Assembly: GCA_021234155.1 (NCBI GenBank)
Contig: JAJEKV010000039.1
Span: 8,941,077 to 9,005,076, forward strand
DNA from: Isoetes taiwanensis
Taxonomy: Eukaryota > Streptophyta > Lycopodiopsida > Isoetales > Isoetaceae
Length of the DNA: 64,000 bases
Reading direction: 5' to 3'
The notes under the pieces are model-generated. The model made no database searches and had not been told where the DNA came from. It was given only the letters and a program-made list of their open reading frames with translations. Positions 1 through 11,196 of the stretch are shown piece by piece; the stretch's first letter is position 1, and each line of letters starts with the position of its first letter. The translations under genes were made by a program, and so were the position numbers.

Positions 1-1258
1 GAGATTCTTTACGAGTTCCACAACACCCCACAAGCAAAGCACGAGAGGAATGGAAGACATATGAATTGATTAAAAGACAGTTCTTTTGGGTTGGTATGAA
101 ACATGATGTAAAATTACATGTAGCACAGTGCCAAGTATGTCAAGTTGTTAAAATAGATCATGGCAAGACGTCTGGATTACTACAACCATTACCCATAACT
201 TTTGAGATGTGGAAATGCATAAGCATGATCTTTATGGTCGCACTCCCACGAACAAGTCGGCAACACACACAAGTGTTTGTGATGGTCGATTGTTTAACAA
301 AGTATGCAAAGTTTCTAGCATTATGGGGTGATGCTACAGGGCAAGATTTGGCAAGGGAATACCTATGAGTTGTGTACCATACTTTTGGTCTGCCACGAAA
401 AATTATAAGCGATAGAGATTCTAAGTTCACAGAACACTTACATTTCATGAAAGGACTGGGAGTAAGTCTCAGTATGAGTAGTGGAAATCATCCCCAAACT
501 GATGGACGAACAGAATGAATTAACATGATCCTGGAGGATATGTTGAGAAGTTTTGTGTTTGAGAAACAGTCCATGTGGGAAGAATACTTGCCCTGTGTTG
601 AATTCGCTTACAACAAGTGTACCACACAAGTACCAAAATGAGTCCCTTTATGGCAACGATGGGTAGGAACCCAAGGTCCTATACAGGGATGAATCACGCC
701 TTCAAACTGATGCGGGTATCCATACGTTGAAAGGTATGCAAACTATATTATATCAGTGTAGAGCAAACTTAAAGAAGGCTCAAGGCCGAGCCATGATAAG
801 TGCCAATAAACATCGTAGAGAGTTAACCTTCAAGGAAGGTGACTACACGTTTCTATGGATTTTTACCCTTCGGCACTCAAGGTAGGGACCTTGAAACCAT
901 TGGTTAAGGGAAAGATTCCCAAATTGACGCCCCAATATGCTGGACCCTTCAAGGTATTGAGAAGGGTCAATGAGACAGCATATGAGTTGGAGCTTCTAGA
1001 TGGAAACGGTGCACCCTGTGCTCCATGTGAGCTAACATAAGAAAACAATATTGTCCACGGACAATGTTATAGTTCATGCGACAATACCCCTAGCCCTTAA
1101 CTCAGAGGTAACTCCTGAGGTAATTCTAGACACTTGCGTTTGGAAGCTGCGCAATTGGAATATTGCAAAGTACTTCGTGACGAGATCAACCACTCTCCGA
1201 GGCCACATGGGAGAGTGAAAAGTACGTGCAACAACACCCTCACCTGACTCAAAATCCG
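1..1258 (+). pseudogene. Decayed Ty3/gypsy pol: integrase and chromodomain remnant
   Basis: This is the 3' part of a chromovirus polyprotein, broken by frameshifts and stops and open at the window's left edge. The integrase zinc-binding region is visible near 75-165 (KRQFFWVGM, then C-x2-C in CQVCQ), followed by the core with LTKYAKF near 300 and GLPRKIISDRDSKF near 390. HPQTDGRTE lies near 490, followed by a TGA. A segment at 855-1040 reads like the integrase C-terminus (QYAGPFKVLRRV). Remnants of a chromodomain follow: KLRNWNIAKYF near 1145 and TWESEKYVQQHP near 1205. There is a stop at 366-368, a frame change near 50 and another near 630. The order and motifs are those of chromodomain Ty3/gypsy elements. 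It is not functional. Confidence 0.85.
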
Positions 1259-1369
1259 TGAATGCCACGGAAGGATTAATCGAGCCAATATGAGGTTAGT
1301 TACCTATACGAAGATAAATTAAGAACTTGCATCAAGGATGGCAAGTAGGATGTCCACCTACAATGAGTT

Positions 1370-1451
1370 ACGAAACCATGGTCACTAGGTGACCCAGGGA
1401 ACGGGTTTCGAAGGGACTAGACGAAACCATGGTCACTAGGTGACCCAGGGA
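1370..1451 (+). repeat. Two direct copies of a 31-bp unit before an LTR
   Basis: A 31-bp unit containing ACCATGGTCACTAGGTGACC occurs at 1370-1400 and 1421-1451, separated by 20 bp. The core GGTCACTAGGTGACC is close to a palindrome. It lies in the untranslated 3' region of the decayed gypsy element, just before its polypurine tract. Confidence 0.8.
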
Positions 1452-1499
1452 AAAAACTCCCATCATCCTTGGGGAGCAAGGATTGGAAGGTGGGAGGTA

Positions 1500-1915
1500 T
1501 GTTATAGACATGGAGCATGACCATTTAATAAGCTAAGAAAGTTAGCTAAGGTAAATAATCACTTTAAAAGTGATGACATGGCATGATGCCATTGGATCAA
1601 GAAAAGCAAGAACAGGTCAAAGGAGAGGGCACTGTGAAGGTCATGGCCGGCCAGCTCCCTCTGATTGCCCTGGAGGCAGTACATCAAATTAGAGGATGCC
1701 AAGAATCGATTTAGGGTTTTGGACCCTTGGCTTTTCATTGAACCAGAAATCAAGAGCTATGGTGGAATATTTAAGAAAGGCTCTTTTGAGGGGAGGGGCG
1801 TGGTTCTTCAGGGAAGAGTTCACTCTTTCATTCTTGCAAATCCATTGATCCTTTGAGAGCATTCTTAAAAGAATCAGGGTGGGGGAGTTTGGAACTCCGA
1901 GGGTGAGGCGATACA
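1500..1915 (+). mobile_element. Probable 3' LTR of the leftmost gypsy element
   Basis: A purine-rich tract at 1482-1499 (ending GGAAGGTGGGAGGTA) is followed at 1500 by TGTTATAG. This is the expected polypurine tract plus TG start of a 3' LTR downstream of the decayed pol. The right end is not determined: the partner LTR lies outside the window, so no repeat or target duplication can be matched. The end near 1915 is only a guess at a change in composition. Confidence 0.4.
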
Positions 1916-2230
1916 ATGTTGAATGCAGTTCTTGACGGTGACCAAACCAAGAACTTTACACATAAGAACCATCGGCAAAAACCTTGACCCAATTATTATT
2001 GTTGTATATCCTATCAAACATCTGAAGAATAATGAATATGGGCACTTTTGGAGGCCATTGCAATTCCAGCAGGTTGTTGTTACGACTTAAAGCTTTTTTA
2101 CAGTTATTATTGTTTTTAAGAAAATAATCTAACAGGTCTTGCACGATCCCATGATTACACCCGTGCTTTCCTTTGCATTCTATCAAATGCTTAGTCATGC
2201 AAACTCGGAAAATCCTGGTATGGGATGAGC
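1916..2230. other. Unassigned stretch with a coding-like minus-strand reading
   Basis: An uninterrupted minus-strand reading of about 80 codons covers 1956-2198, including PPKVPIFIILQMFDRIY. No family is recognised, and there is no clear start, splice site or partner exon. It could be a host exon remnant cut off by the MITE insertion immediately to its right. Confidence 0.2.
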
Positions 2231-2239
2231 TTCTACTAA

Positions 2240-3055
2240 GGGAAAATTCCAGATATACCCCTTAAGCTTACAAATATTCCAAAAATACCCCTAAAAAGAA
2301 GGTATTTGGCTCAAATGACAATAACTTTCTTATGATCAACCAATTAAAAAAGTACTCTTTATGAAGCTTATAGTTGAGAGCGAGCCCTATCCAATAGCAG
2401 TAGAATCATCTAAAACGGAGTTGGAATCTTCAAGTTATAGTCTTTTAAGTTAGTGCTATAAAAAAACAACGTAAATTAGCAGAACTTGTGAATTTCAACT
2501 CCAATTTAGATGAATCTGATTTTGTTGGGAAGATCTTATTCTAATCTATAATGTTCGTGATGATAATAAGGCCCTTTTCACACGATGTCTTAAAATATAG
2601 TTGTCCCATTTCATATAAGATATCATTTGTGACTCCAAAGCGAAAAATAAGACAACACATATATAAGTTGCTTTCACACTACATGGTGCATTTTGTAGTC
2701 TTGTACAAATAAGACACTAATAAACACTAGTGTGAAAACCATCACAAAATAAAGCCATCTATTACTTTGAATATGATTGTTCAATAAGTAGTGTCTTATT
2801 TTATGGCAGGGAAGTCCTCCAATATAAAATAAGACTCCATTTCCCTTACCAACCTATCCGACGTGTCTTATTTTTTATAGTGTGAAAAAAACTTCACCCC
2901 TTTTGCTTAAGTGGCATATTCCTATTGGATACTTCTAAAAAAAAGGGCCTAACTTTGGAATTTGAGGAGCAACAAAAACTTTATTACCATTTTTCCAAAA
3001 ATATTCTTCAATTTTTGGAGTTCTTGCAAACTTGAGGTATATTTAAAATTTTCCC
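2240..3055. mobile_element. Mutator-like MITE with 9-bp target duplication
   Basis: The 816-bp element starts GGGAAAATTCCAGATATACC and ends with the imperfect inverted counterpart, GGTATATTTAAAATTTTCCC. It is flanked by TTCTACTAA (2231-2239) and TTCTATTAA (3056-3064), a 9-bp duplication with one mismatch. A 9-bp duplication and GGGAAAAT-type ends are typical of plant Mutator-like MITEs. There is no transposase coding. A second inverted-repeat structure is nested inside. Confidence 0.7.
2574..2888. repeat. Inner inverted-repeat element nested in the MITE
   Basis: The stretch is bounded by TTTTCACACGAT on the left and the near-inverse ATAGTGTGAAAA on the right. AAGACAC/GTGTCTTA words recur in both orientations inside. 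It looks like a second small non-coding TIR element inside the Mutator-like MITE. No target duplication could be settled because the right flank is A-rich. Confidence 0.35.
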
Positions 3056-3064
3056 TTCTATTAA

Positions 3065-3669
3065 CTAGTGAATGTTGTCTATAACTAGTGAATGTTGTAA
3101 CGGGCTCGAGATGGACTTCTATACAAAGCTTTCCATCACAGCAATTACCTTGTTCTATCATCTTGCACCTGTAATTCACCGGTTAAGATAAAGCATTGAA
3201 ATCATTGCTACAAAGGCAATGGAGCACCAAATTGCCTCACCACTTATTATATCCTGGAGTTGGAGTTGCATGACCGAAGAACTCTTCTGTCTTAAGAGAC
3301 AATTTTATGAGGTTCAATACTCAAAAAAACATCAAGACTCAGACTCTTTTTCTCTCGAGGATAGGAAACCGCTCCGGCCCGTGATAACTCAGTTTAGTGG
3401 CAATCATGCAAATTTCCTAATAAGCATTTGATGTCTTATGGTGGAGGTACAAATCTAAAAACCATCTTGTTACTAGTACTAGGATGCTATAAAATGCACT
3501 GAACCAACCAAAGATTCCCACATGAAGCTTTTGCAGCCCATTCAATGTATCTTTCCTAACTACTATTCAAACTGATTTGATTCTAGTCAAGATTACAGTC
3601 ATTGAACTCAATAAATATGTCTTGAATTTTCTGATAATAACCTGCCCACAAAGCTAAGAAAAGAGTGTA
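3065..3669. other. ALADIN downstream flank and probable 3' UTR
   Basis: There is no convincing coding sequence. The part nearest 3669 lies directly downstream of the minus-strand ALADIN stop codon and probably includes its 3' UTR. The rest shows only short open stretches without family resemblance. Confidence 0.4.
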
Positions 3670-5040
3670 CTAATGAGCTTTAAAAAGGAAGGGGTAGATG
3701 CAGCAATAACCACTGCTCCAACACACTGCTAGAAGAGCTCCTTGCTTCAATTTGTTATGAAAAGAAAATGCTAAGGGTTTTGTTTCCTTGCCTGGTCCAC
3801 GAATGAAACCTAATAATGAAGTAGAAACTATAGGTGACTTCCTTGTATCATAGATCGCTATCAATCCAGCATAAGTTGCATCACCTCCGTTGTAAGAGAC
3901 TGCTAACCTTTCACCAGTACCATCCCATGCAATTTTGTCAATGGTTCCATGGGATCCTGTAATTGCATCTATTTCAGGTAAATCCAACGGCAACAGATGG
4001 ACGTCAAGTGAAGGCGGTCTTCCAGCAAAATGCAAAGTACCAAGAGTAGTAGTTCGATCAAATGCACAAAGAAGAACCCTGCCATCAGGACTCCACATTG
4101 CACTAGTAATGCAACCCCCAGCAGATGACCAGGGCTCAGATGTCCATGTGGTAGTTTCCCAAAAATTGAACATTCCATTATGTTTGGTTGTCAGAAGATA
4201 GTCTCCTGTGGTGGACCATTTAAGCAATGAAATTCCATCAAGACCTCTTCGAAGGGGCGTTGCTTCGCCCAATGAAACATCCCAGACACAGAATGCAGAA
4301 TCCTCAATTGATGCTGATGCTAGAAACCTTCCACATGGACTCCAAGACAACGCTGTAATAGGCGCACCACTCGGGCTACGAAGGAAATCTGCAAGAACCC
4401 ATCTAGCACTAGCAACCTTGGTATGTGGGCCTAGAAGAGAAGCCACATTTGAGCGAACAGGCGCAATGCTTCCTGGGTACGATGCCATCCATATAGCAAT
4501 TCCATCCCTACAAGCAACACCAACCGCGGCACCTGAGTTGGGCCGCCACTCTACAGCTTCAACATCTTTCTGAGATTCATTACTCAATATATACGGGTCG
4601 CTTGTATCTCGATCTTCAAAGTCGTAAACGATTACCTGATCATTACCTGCTATGAAGGCCAGAAAATGCTTGTGCTTATGCCAGCTGACTGCTTGAAAGT
4701 TCTTAATTCTTTCAACGCAAATTTTCTCCAGCTGTGGAATCAAGCGTTGAACTAAAACATAGAAATGGTTTTTTACTGCCAAAACTTTCTTCATAAATGA
4801 CGCCTGTTCTACGGCATCCTCTACAGCTTCTTCTGTAACAGGTTCTAGCTCTGGCATCTGATCATCTGGGCTTTGCATGGAAACTTCGGGTTGGATGCGA
4901 AAAGGTATGGGCGGATATGTCCTGCCCAGGATTTTGCTGTACTCATCTTGGGCATGTGAATCGGTCTGGTCTTTACACGTTAAAAATTCTCGACTAATCT
5001 CACACACTGTATACTCACCCGGAGATGGCACGGCCGGCAT
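3670..5040 (-). CDS. AAAS: ALADIN-type WD40 nucleoporin
   Basis: A single uninterrupted 456-codon frame encodes the plant homologue of ALADIN, a WD40 nucleoporin anchored at the nuclear pore complex, close to the usual plant length of about 450. Visible family features are the N-terminal MPAVPSPGEYTVCEI, then the WD/beta-propeller blades with SWHKHKHFLAFIAG (about residue 120), EWRPNSGAAVGVACRDGIAIW (about 165), ALSWSPCGRFLASAS (about 230) and LKWSTTGDYLLTT (about 275). The conserved C-terminal part has KIAWDGTGERLAVSYNGGD and SLLGFIRGPG. The start is the first Met of the frame and matches the family N-terminus. There is no intron in the coding region. This is the only clearly intact host gene in the window. 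A processed copy cannot be excluded, but no poly-A tail or flanking duplication is obvious. Confidence 0.93.
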   Translation of the reverse strand: MPAVPSPGEYTVCEISREFLTCKDQTDSHAQDEYSKILGRTYPPIPFRIQPEVSMQSPDDQMPELEPVTEEAVEDAVEQASFMKKVLAVKNHFYVLVQRLIPQLEKICVERIKNFQAVSWHKHKHFLAFIAGNDQVIVYDFEDRDTSDPYILSNESQKDVEAVEWRPNSGAAVGVACRDGIAIWMASYPGSIAPVRSNVASLLGPHTKVASARWVLADFLRSPSGAPITALSWSPCGRFLASASIEDSAFCVWDVSLGEATPLRRGLDGISLLKWSTTGDYLLTTKHNGMFNFWETTTWTSEPWSSAGGCITSAMWSPDGRVLLCAFDRTTTLGTLHFAGRPPSLDVHLLPLDLPEIDAITGSHGTIDKIAWDGTGERLAVSYNGGDATYAGLIAIYDTRKSPIVSTSLLGFIRGPGKETKPLAFSFHNKLKQGALLAVCWSSGYCCIYPFLFKAH

Positions 5041-5248
5041 TGCTTCCTAGCTACGGTAACATAGAACGATGGAGCGCTCCGCTGAACCTCCTCTGGAACC
5101 CTAATCTCTATTTCCCAATCCAAAATACTTACCCTTACCCTAGACTAACATGTACACCAATTAAAATACCGAGCTTTTTATTGTACTTACCAAAATATCG
5201 ACCGAAATTGAAATTGCTCAAGACATAGTATTTGCCAGCTCAGATTTA

Positions 5249-5845
5249 GCACACAAATGCTATGATCCGAGTACCGCATCCAGCCTCACATGTAAGACGA
5301 ACATCCGTGCATTGCATGCATTGCATTTATGCATCGCATGCATTTTTAGAACGCTAATCCGGTGGAGAGATCACTATTTATTGCAGGGCTCTTCATCGAC
5401 TTCTCATTGTCGCTTTCTTATCTTTCAATAGTACCTTTTGATTTTTTTCTTTGATCTTATGCAGGGCCTCCCTCGAGGGGCTTCTTCCTACATGGGTTGA
5501 TGTTTCTTGATGTTTTATACCCTTTTCTCTAATATTTTCTATCATAGTCTTATTTGTCTTGCTTGGGACAATCTTTCGACCTTCGCCTTGGACCTAGTTT
5601 GTAGAAACTGGAAGTTCTTTGGTGTCGGGATGCTGTTGTATCTTGTGAGTCATAGCACGAAAATGCTATCGATCTGAGTACGGATCAGGATTTTCGTGCA
5701 AGACGAACATCCACGAATAGCATGCATCGCATATATGCATGCATTTTCGGGCCGCTAATCTAGTGGAGAGATTGGAGAGATCGCTATTTATTGCAAGATT
5801 CTTCATTGGCATCTCATCGTTATTTTCTTATCTCTCAGCAATACT
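5249..5845 (+). repeat. Pair of about 190-bp diverged direct repeats
   Basis: The copies at about 5249-5440 and 5656-5845 share AAGACGAACATCC, GCATGCAT-rich tracts, TGGAGAGAT and CTATTTATTGCA in the same order, with many substitutions. The arrangement could be an old tandem duplication or the two LTRs of a very small TRIM element. No PBS or target duplication was found. Confidence 0.5.
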
Positions 5846-6530
5846 CTGAATTTATTTTTGTATATATTCATTTTTATTTTTATTTTTAAAGTATGTAATT
5901 GCCTAAATTCAACTAATAATGCATGTAGTTGCTTGATTTCATTCAGCCTTGACAATTGCATCACCATGTTCAGTCCTAGGAAGGAAAAGATGGAGAGAAC
6001 AATATGATCACCATAAATGATTAGCAGGATAGCATGTTTTCCAGCATATTAAACTATAAGGGTCTTTTTTCTACCTTTGAAATACGGGAATATTAATTGT
6101 GCTCTTAAAAACCTAAAAACTCTTTGTTTCCCTATGATATTTATGAGCGGAGATTGCAGAGAGATCCCTTATCGAGGATAATATCGGCTGGGCTCTGTTC
6201 CATGCAATCTGGCAGGGTAAATTAAAGCCGGGCTGATACAGTGACCAAGTTTTTCAGGGCTTTAACACTCATGGATCAGTAGGACCTTATTCTGGAAGAA
6301 GACCTCCCCATTTCTGATGCGGCCAAGCAGCGCATTCAAGTCTATTTTGAATAGGAAAATAGCTTTTTGCATGCAAGACTTAGATCTCAATAAAAATATG
6401 GATAGCTATCATAAACATAGCAAATATGGCTATGGTGGACAGCCTCAAAACAAAAGGCTCCAAATTGCCATGGACAGAGCTATGGTGATGCTTTACGCTT
6501 CGTTCCTGAAATCCAATATATAGCTGAGCA

Positions 6531-6656
6531 GGACTCTGATACGAAAGATAACTAGGTACTTGATGGTAGAAAGTTGTTTAATATAACTTTTTTGGACTCT
6601 GGTACGAAAGATAACTAGGTACTTGATGGTAGAAAGTTGTTTAATATAACTTTTTT
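6531..6656 (+). repeat. 63-bp tandem duplication
   Basis: Two head-to-tail 63-bp units (6531-6593 and 6594-6656), each beginning GGACTCTG, differ by one substitution by eye. The duplication is non-coding and recent. Confidence 0.9.
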
Positions 6657-6832
6657 GGAAGTCTTGGCGGTTTTACAAATACTTAGCTAGCACTATTGTG
6701 CTTAACATGCCCTGATTTTTTCCAATCGAATGTTTTAGAAAGCTGATCCTCTGCTCTTGCATAATGTTTCATCTTATGTATAGGGCATTAAATGATTGTA
6801 TCTCTTTTTGTCTTATATTTTGGCATTGTTTT

Positions 6833-7187
6833 TGTTAACCACCTAGTGGTTAACATTGTGCATGCACATGTTAGGTGCATGCACATGTTAGGTGTCAGTG
6901 GTGGCAGACTGACACTTGGCATGATTAGGTTAACTTAAGTGTATGGCTTAGATTTAGTTAGTGTACGGCTCAGATTTACGGTCTACACTATATTAGACCG
7001 GAGCCTCTTCAGATGTACTCAGGTTTTATCTCAAATTTGGAGAGCCTCACTTGGCACGTTTCCCTCATTCTTTTGTGCATATTTCTTTGTCTTGTTCTTG
7101 TTTTGTGATCATGAGCATGGCAGCTTTGTAGCATCCGGCAGTCATGGACTGCTGCTGCAGGGTGTATGCCAAGAACTCAAACTAACA
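6833..7187 (+). repeat. Element A 5' LTR (355 bp)
   Basis: It begins with a 23-bp palindrome (TGTTAACCAC plus its inverse around CTA) and ends CTAACA. It carries two tandem copies of a 17-bp unit containing GCATGCACATGTTAGGT near 6862-6895. Confidence 0.92.
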
Positions 7188-7188
7188 C

Positions 7189-7206
7189 TGGCGCCGTTAT
7201 GCCGGG
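7189..7206 (+). other. Element A primer-binding site
   Basis: TGGCGCCGTTATGCCGGG lies one base after the LTR. It matches the complement of the plant tRNA-Asp 3' end (TGGCGCCGTTGCCGGGG) with two extra bases. The same site occurs, inverted, in element B. Confidence 0.75.
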
Positions 7207-7609
7207 TTCGCTCGTGATCACTTCTTCCGCCTTGCTGTTTTGCTGTTGTCCTTGCTGCTCTTATCCTCATTAGTTCTTGAATGCTTCTTGTACACTACTC
7301 TCAACCCTTCAATCCCTTTTATTGGCCCAACCAGTTGTTGAAATGGTCCGGCTGGAGGCCCTTTTTGTCAATCAATTCCTTAGCAATTAGTCTAGTTATG
7401 AAATCAGTTTTCAAAACTCTGTTTTTCATGGTGCAGCAAGCGCAGTTTTACAGTAGGGGATTTCTGGAGTGGTGACAGCACTCCTCTTTTTGCAAAAAAA
7501 GCTTATCAAAAACACCTATTGATTCGATTTATTCTCTTCTATTATGGCAAAATTGTGCCCTCTGTTCGGTACAGCAAAAAGCACTCTTAATTCTTCATGT
7601 TTTTCTGTA

Positions 7610-7693
7610 TATCAGCAAGAAAGGAAGAGGCCCAACGGCTCTTTTTGACTTTATCAGCAAGAAAGGAAGAGGCCCAACGGCTCTTCTTGACTT
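7610..7693 (+). repeat. 42-bp tandem duplication in element A
   Basis: Two adjacent units (7610-7651 and 7652-7693) begin TATCAGCAAGAAAGGAAGAG and are almost identical. Confidence 0.85.
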
Positions 7694-8879
7694 TTTGCAA
7701 CATTTTTGGGTATGTTTGCGCTCTGTTTTCTCAGAGTTCTTTTCAAAGCTGCATCTCTTGAACAGATAAGTTATGTGTTCTTCATCGGTATATTCTCCAT
7801 TCCAGTGGCAAAATTAGTTTTGGCCGAGTTCTGTTACTCATGGTGGACAAACCTCTGTTTTTTACGACAAAAGCTATGATGCAAAAGGCTTTCTTCAAGT
7901 ATTCGGGCTCAAATTTGTCTCACTTCTTCAATTTTTTAAGAGGGCCAGCATCCCTGCTAGCCCCCATCCATCTGCCTCATGTATGTCACAGCTGCAGAGC
8001 ACTCTTAAGCAAGCATATTTATACACATTCTTGCAGCCTTCACTCGGATTACTCCAGGCTAGTATCATCTGCACAAAAAGCACATATTCACATCAGTCCA
8101 GGCTCGAAGATACAATCTTTCTGAGGCGTTTATGGCACCGATTCCTGCACACAAATGGCTCAGCCACCGCATATCCGGCCAGTTCCTTCCATTTCGGCAC
8201 CATATCAGGATCCCTTTTCTTCAAATCTATCTTTAGCATGCGCATTTCAAGGCACATCTTCAGCCCATTCGCTATCCTATCCTCTGGAAATAGAAGCAAC
8301 AGTATCCTCTGCAAACCAAGTACATATCTTTATCAGTTAAGAAGAAAAATTCTGTAATCATTGTGAAGCACAGTCCCATTTTTATCTGTGTAGCATTCCG
8401 GCTTTATCTAGTCATGCTCAACCAGCAACATTTTTATGGGCTACATTCTGTTATTTCGCTTCAAGAGGGCCAGCCCTTTTTGGACAGCCCCCATCCTTTG
8501 CTAAGCCTAAACAGCCATGCCATTTCCAGTATCATCTGCTATCCGGAAGCATCTGCAAATACAAGGAAGGTTATCAAAGAAAGCGCCCAAATCTTCATAT
8601 TCAGTCTTCAAAACAACCTTGAAGCCGATTTGCAAGCACCTTAGAATGCCGAAATCAAGCCGCCATAACCTATTCTGGCTCTGCACTTTCTCATCATCGC
8701 TTCTTTATCAAACCAGAAACAGCAGGCCGCCAGTTTGCAAGTTCTATCCAGATCCGGATTGAAGGCCGATATTCTGCAGCTCGTCATGCCCTCACAAATA
8801 GCAAAATGGATCACCGCCATAATAGCCGGCCATCAGTGCTCTTTTGGCCCCACGCTCTGTTTTACGAAATATTCCAGGT

Positions 8880-9115
8880 TGATAACGGGCCACGCTGGGT
8901 TTTTGCCCACGCCACGGGCACGATACATTTTATGCTGGCTGATAACCGCCCACGGCCACGGCCACGCCTCACGGCCCATCTCCACGGCCAACCCACGCTT
9001 TGTCACGCCACAGCCACGCTCGTCACGCTTTTTGTTCCTCTGATCACGCACATCCACGCTCGTCACGCCCATGACCCACGCTGCGACAAAAAGTTCACGC
9101 TCCCCTATGGTTGAT
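8880..9115 (+). repeat. CACGC-rich degenerate array in element A
   Basis: The words CCACGC, TCACGC and CACGGCCACG recur at irregular short spacing. The same feature appears in element B as GCGTG at 12665-13095 in the opposite orientation, so it is a family character and not coding. Confidence 0.75.
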
Positions 9116-9456
9116 CACGGGGCACGCTTTTATAGTGCTTACCTTTTTAAGCCCCCTATCATACTTGTTTTTAAGTAAAATTTTGGGCATTGTTTGTTCA
9201 AATGAACTTCCCCATGATATAAGGGGATAGTCTTCATATTTTTTGCCCCAGTTCCTCTGATCCACGTTCCGCATCGACATTCCTTCGGATCCTATTCGTC
9301 ATCAATGCCTTCATGAAGATCTTTTGGCGACACAACAAACCATTACCAGTACCCTCATTTTCGCCCCTAAATTTTTGGCACCTTGTTGTAATTGTTGGAC
9401 TTGTCTTATAAAAGTCTGTACATGTTTTCGTGCTAAAAACTTTTAGGGGGAGGCAG

Positions 9457-9828
9457 TGTTAACCACCTAGTGGTTAACATTGTGCATGCACATGTTAGGT
9501 GCATGCACATGTTAGGTGCATGCACATGTTAGGTGTCAGTGGTGGCAGACTGACACTTGGCATGATTAGGTTAACTTAAGTGTATGGCTTAGATTTAGTT
9601 AGTGTACGGCTCAGATTTACGGTCTACACTATATTAGACCGGAGCCTCTTCAGATGTACTCAGGTTTTATCTCAAATTTGGAGAGCCTCACTTGGCACGT
9701 TTCCCTCATTCTTTTGTGCATATTTCTTTGTCTTGTTCTTGTTTTGTGATCATGAGCATGGCAGCTTTGTAGCATCCGGCAGTCATGGACTGCTACTGCA
9801 GGGTGTATGCCAAGAACTCAAACTAACA
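9457..9828 (+). repeat. Element A 3' LTR (372 bp)
   Basis: It is preceded by the polypurine tract AGGGGGAGGCAG (9445-9456). It is identical in layout to the 5' LTR but has three, not two, copies of the 17-bp unit. It ends CTAACA at 9828, followed by GTTTT. Confidence 0.92.
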
Positions 9829-9833
9829 GTTTT

Positions 9834-11196
9834 CTAAGCTCTTTCTTTGCTTTATATTATGGCATTCTTTTCTAAGCTCTTTTTTCTATTCTTGGGCAAA
9901 AAGATTACATTAGGCAAACGGTTGATAGCCAGAAAAGCCTAAGGTACCTTTTGCCCTTGCAAAATTACCTAGCTTATGGTTAATTTTGTATTGATTGGCT
10001 GCAGGTACGGGCTTCTCTTCTTAATGTTTTACTTTTGTCCAATTTATATTAGGAGTATTTGGGAAGTCGAATGCAACAGTGGCATGACCTTGAATGGATG
10101 CTGCTCGATGAAAGCATAAAGTTTGAATACGAGACTTGAAAACATGTGCACAGGAAGTGTATTTCTTTTTCTATCATTCCTTAATAAAGGTACTCTGTTG
10201 TGACTGCAATAATGTTTGAGATCCAATACTTTGTATTCTGGTTGTTATATTTGTCCTTATGGCAAATCTGAAGTCCTTGGCTGGGTTATGCCTTGTTCTA
10301 GAACTCTAATTCAGCTATGGATGAAAAACTTGGGCTTCCTGGCTCCATATATTTTGTAAACTTTTCTAATATTCTGATATCTACTTATAGCCACTCTCTG
10401 TGTTATGATCTATTTGCAAAAACATAATAGACTTGGAAGTGGATTATTCTGACCCATGTTCCTTAGTCTTGGTTGTATAATACTGATGGTACGCTATGAT
10501 ATGACTAGGTTTGAATGGGTTGTCTCTTATTTTTGCATACTATTGGGTATACTACAGTAGTATTTTAGAACCATATATGGTCAATATTTCATAGGATACG
10601 CTTGTAATTGTTTTTATAAAAAATCATGTAACTATGTTCATGAAAGTCTTTGGGATAGAATACCAAACATTTAGTCAGGCTAAGAGTAATTAAAAAAGCA
10701 TTACACATATTGTTGCTTAAATAGCATAACAGAAATATGACTTGCACATAATATACACCATTTGATACATTCCAAGGCTTTGATTGTGGAAAACATGTAT
10801 GATACAATTTGCCATTTGATCCTATATCAAACTTGTTGGTATACTAACTCAAGGTGCATATTTTGTGCAATATGTTGTCTATTGGCAATGTTTTCTAAAC
10901 TTCTTTCCAGTTAACTTTTTTGCCAGCTCCAATGTCGAGAAAATTTTAACGATACTTGATATTACCTAATATTTACAATAGTCATGAGTTATGGACTTTT
11001 GTAAATAAGGTCTCTTGGCATAATATGCCTATGTTTACATGGCCGAAAGAAAACTGAACAAAGACTAGTATATTCTATTAGGCAATAGTAATAATGATAG
11101 CAAATTCTTTACCTTGGAAAAAATGGTACCATCTAGGACTGTGAAATTCTTGTATGGCCAGATAAGACAGCAGGGGAATTGACCAATGCTAATGTT
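9834..11196. other. Unassigned AT-rich sequence between elements A and D
   Basis: No gene is recognised. The first bases repeat the sequence just left of element A: TTTATATTATGGCATTC, then TTTTCTAAGCTC. Element A therefore landed within an existing tandem duplication of about 39 bp. The base composition looks intron-like, and the stretch would be continuous with 50194 onward before element D inserted. Confidence 0.45.

Larger units (their letters stand above)
5041..6827. other. ALADIN upstream region and intergenic sequence
   Basis: It holds the ALADIN 5' flank (its promoter should lie just right of 5040), a diverged pair of direct repeats (5249-5440 and 5656-5845) and a 63-bp tandem duplication (6531-6656). 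No gene or further element is recognised. Confidence 0.5.
6833..9828 (+). mobile_element. Element A: complete non-autonomous LTR retrotransposon, 3 kb
   Basis: The element is flanked by the 5-bp target duplication GTTTT (6828-6832 and 9829-9833). LTRs are at 6833-7187 and 9457-9828, with a tRNA-type PBS at 7189 and a polypurine tract just before 9457. The 2.27-kb interior has no gag or pol and no long ORF, so it must be mobilised by another element's proteins. The LTRs match apart from one substitution seen by eye and one 17-bp repeat unit, so the insertion is young. Short ORFs spanning the LTRs (about 6939-7217 and 9580-9837) are just LTR sequence and appear in both copies. Element B is a second member of this family. 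Confidence 0.92.

Noticed and set aside
8093-9114. Overlapping plus- and minus-strand frames of 70-124 codons in element A
   Set aside because: Several frames compete over the same bases, and element B has no matching frame. Non-coding interior.
6939-9837. Identical open frames beginning MYGLDLVSVRLRFTVY at 6939 and 9580
   Set aside because: They lie in the two LTRs of element A. Repetition reflects LTR duplication, not coding.
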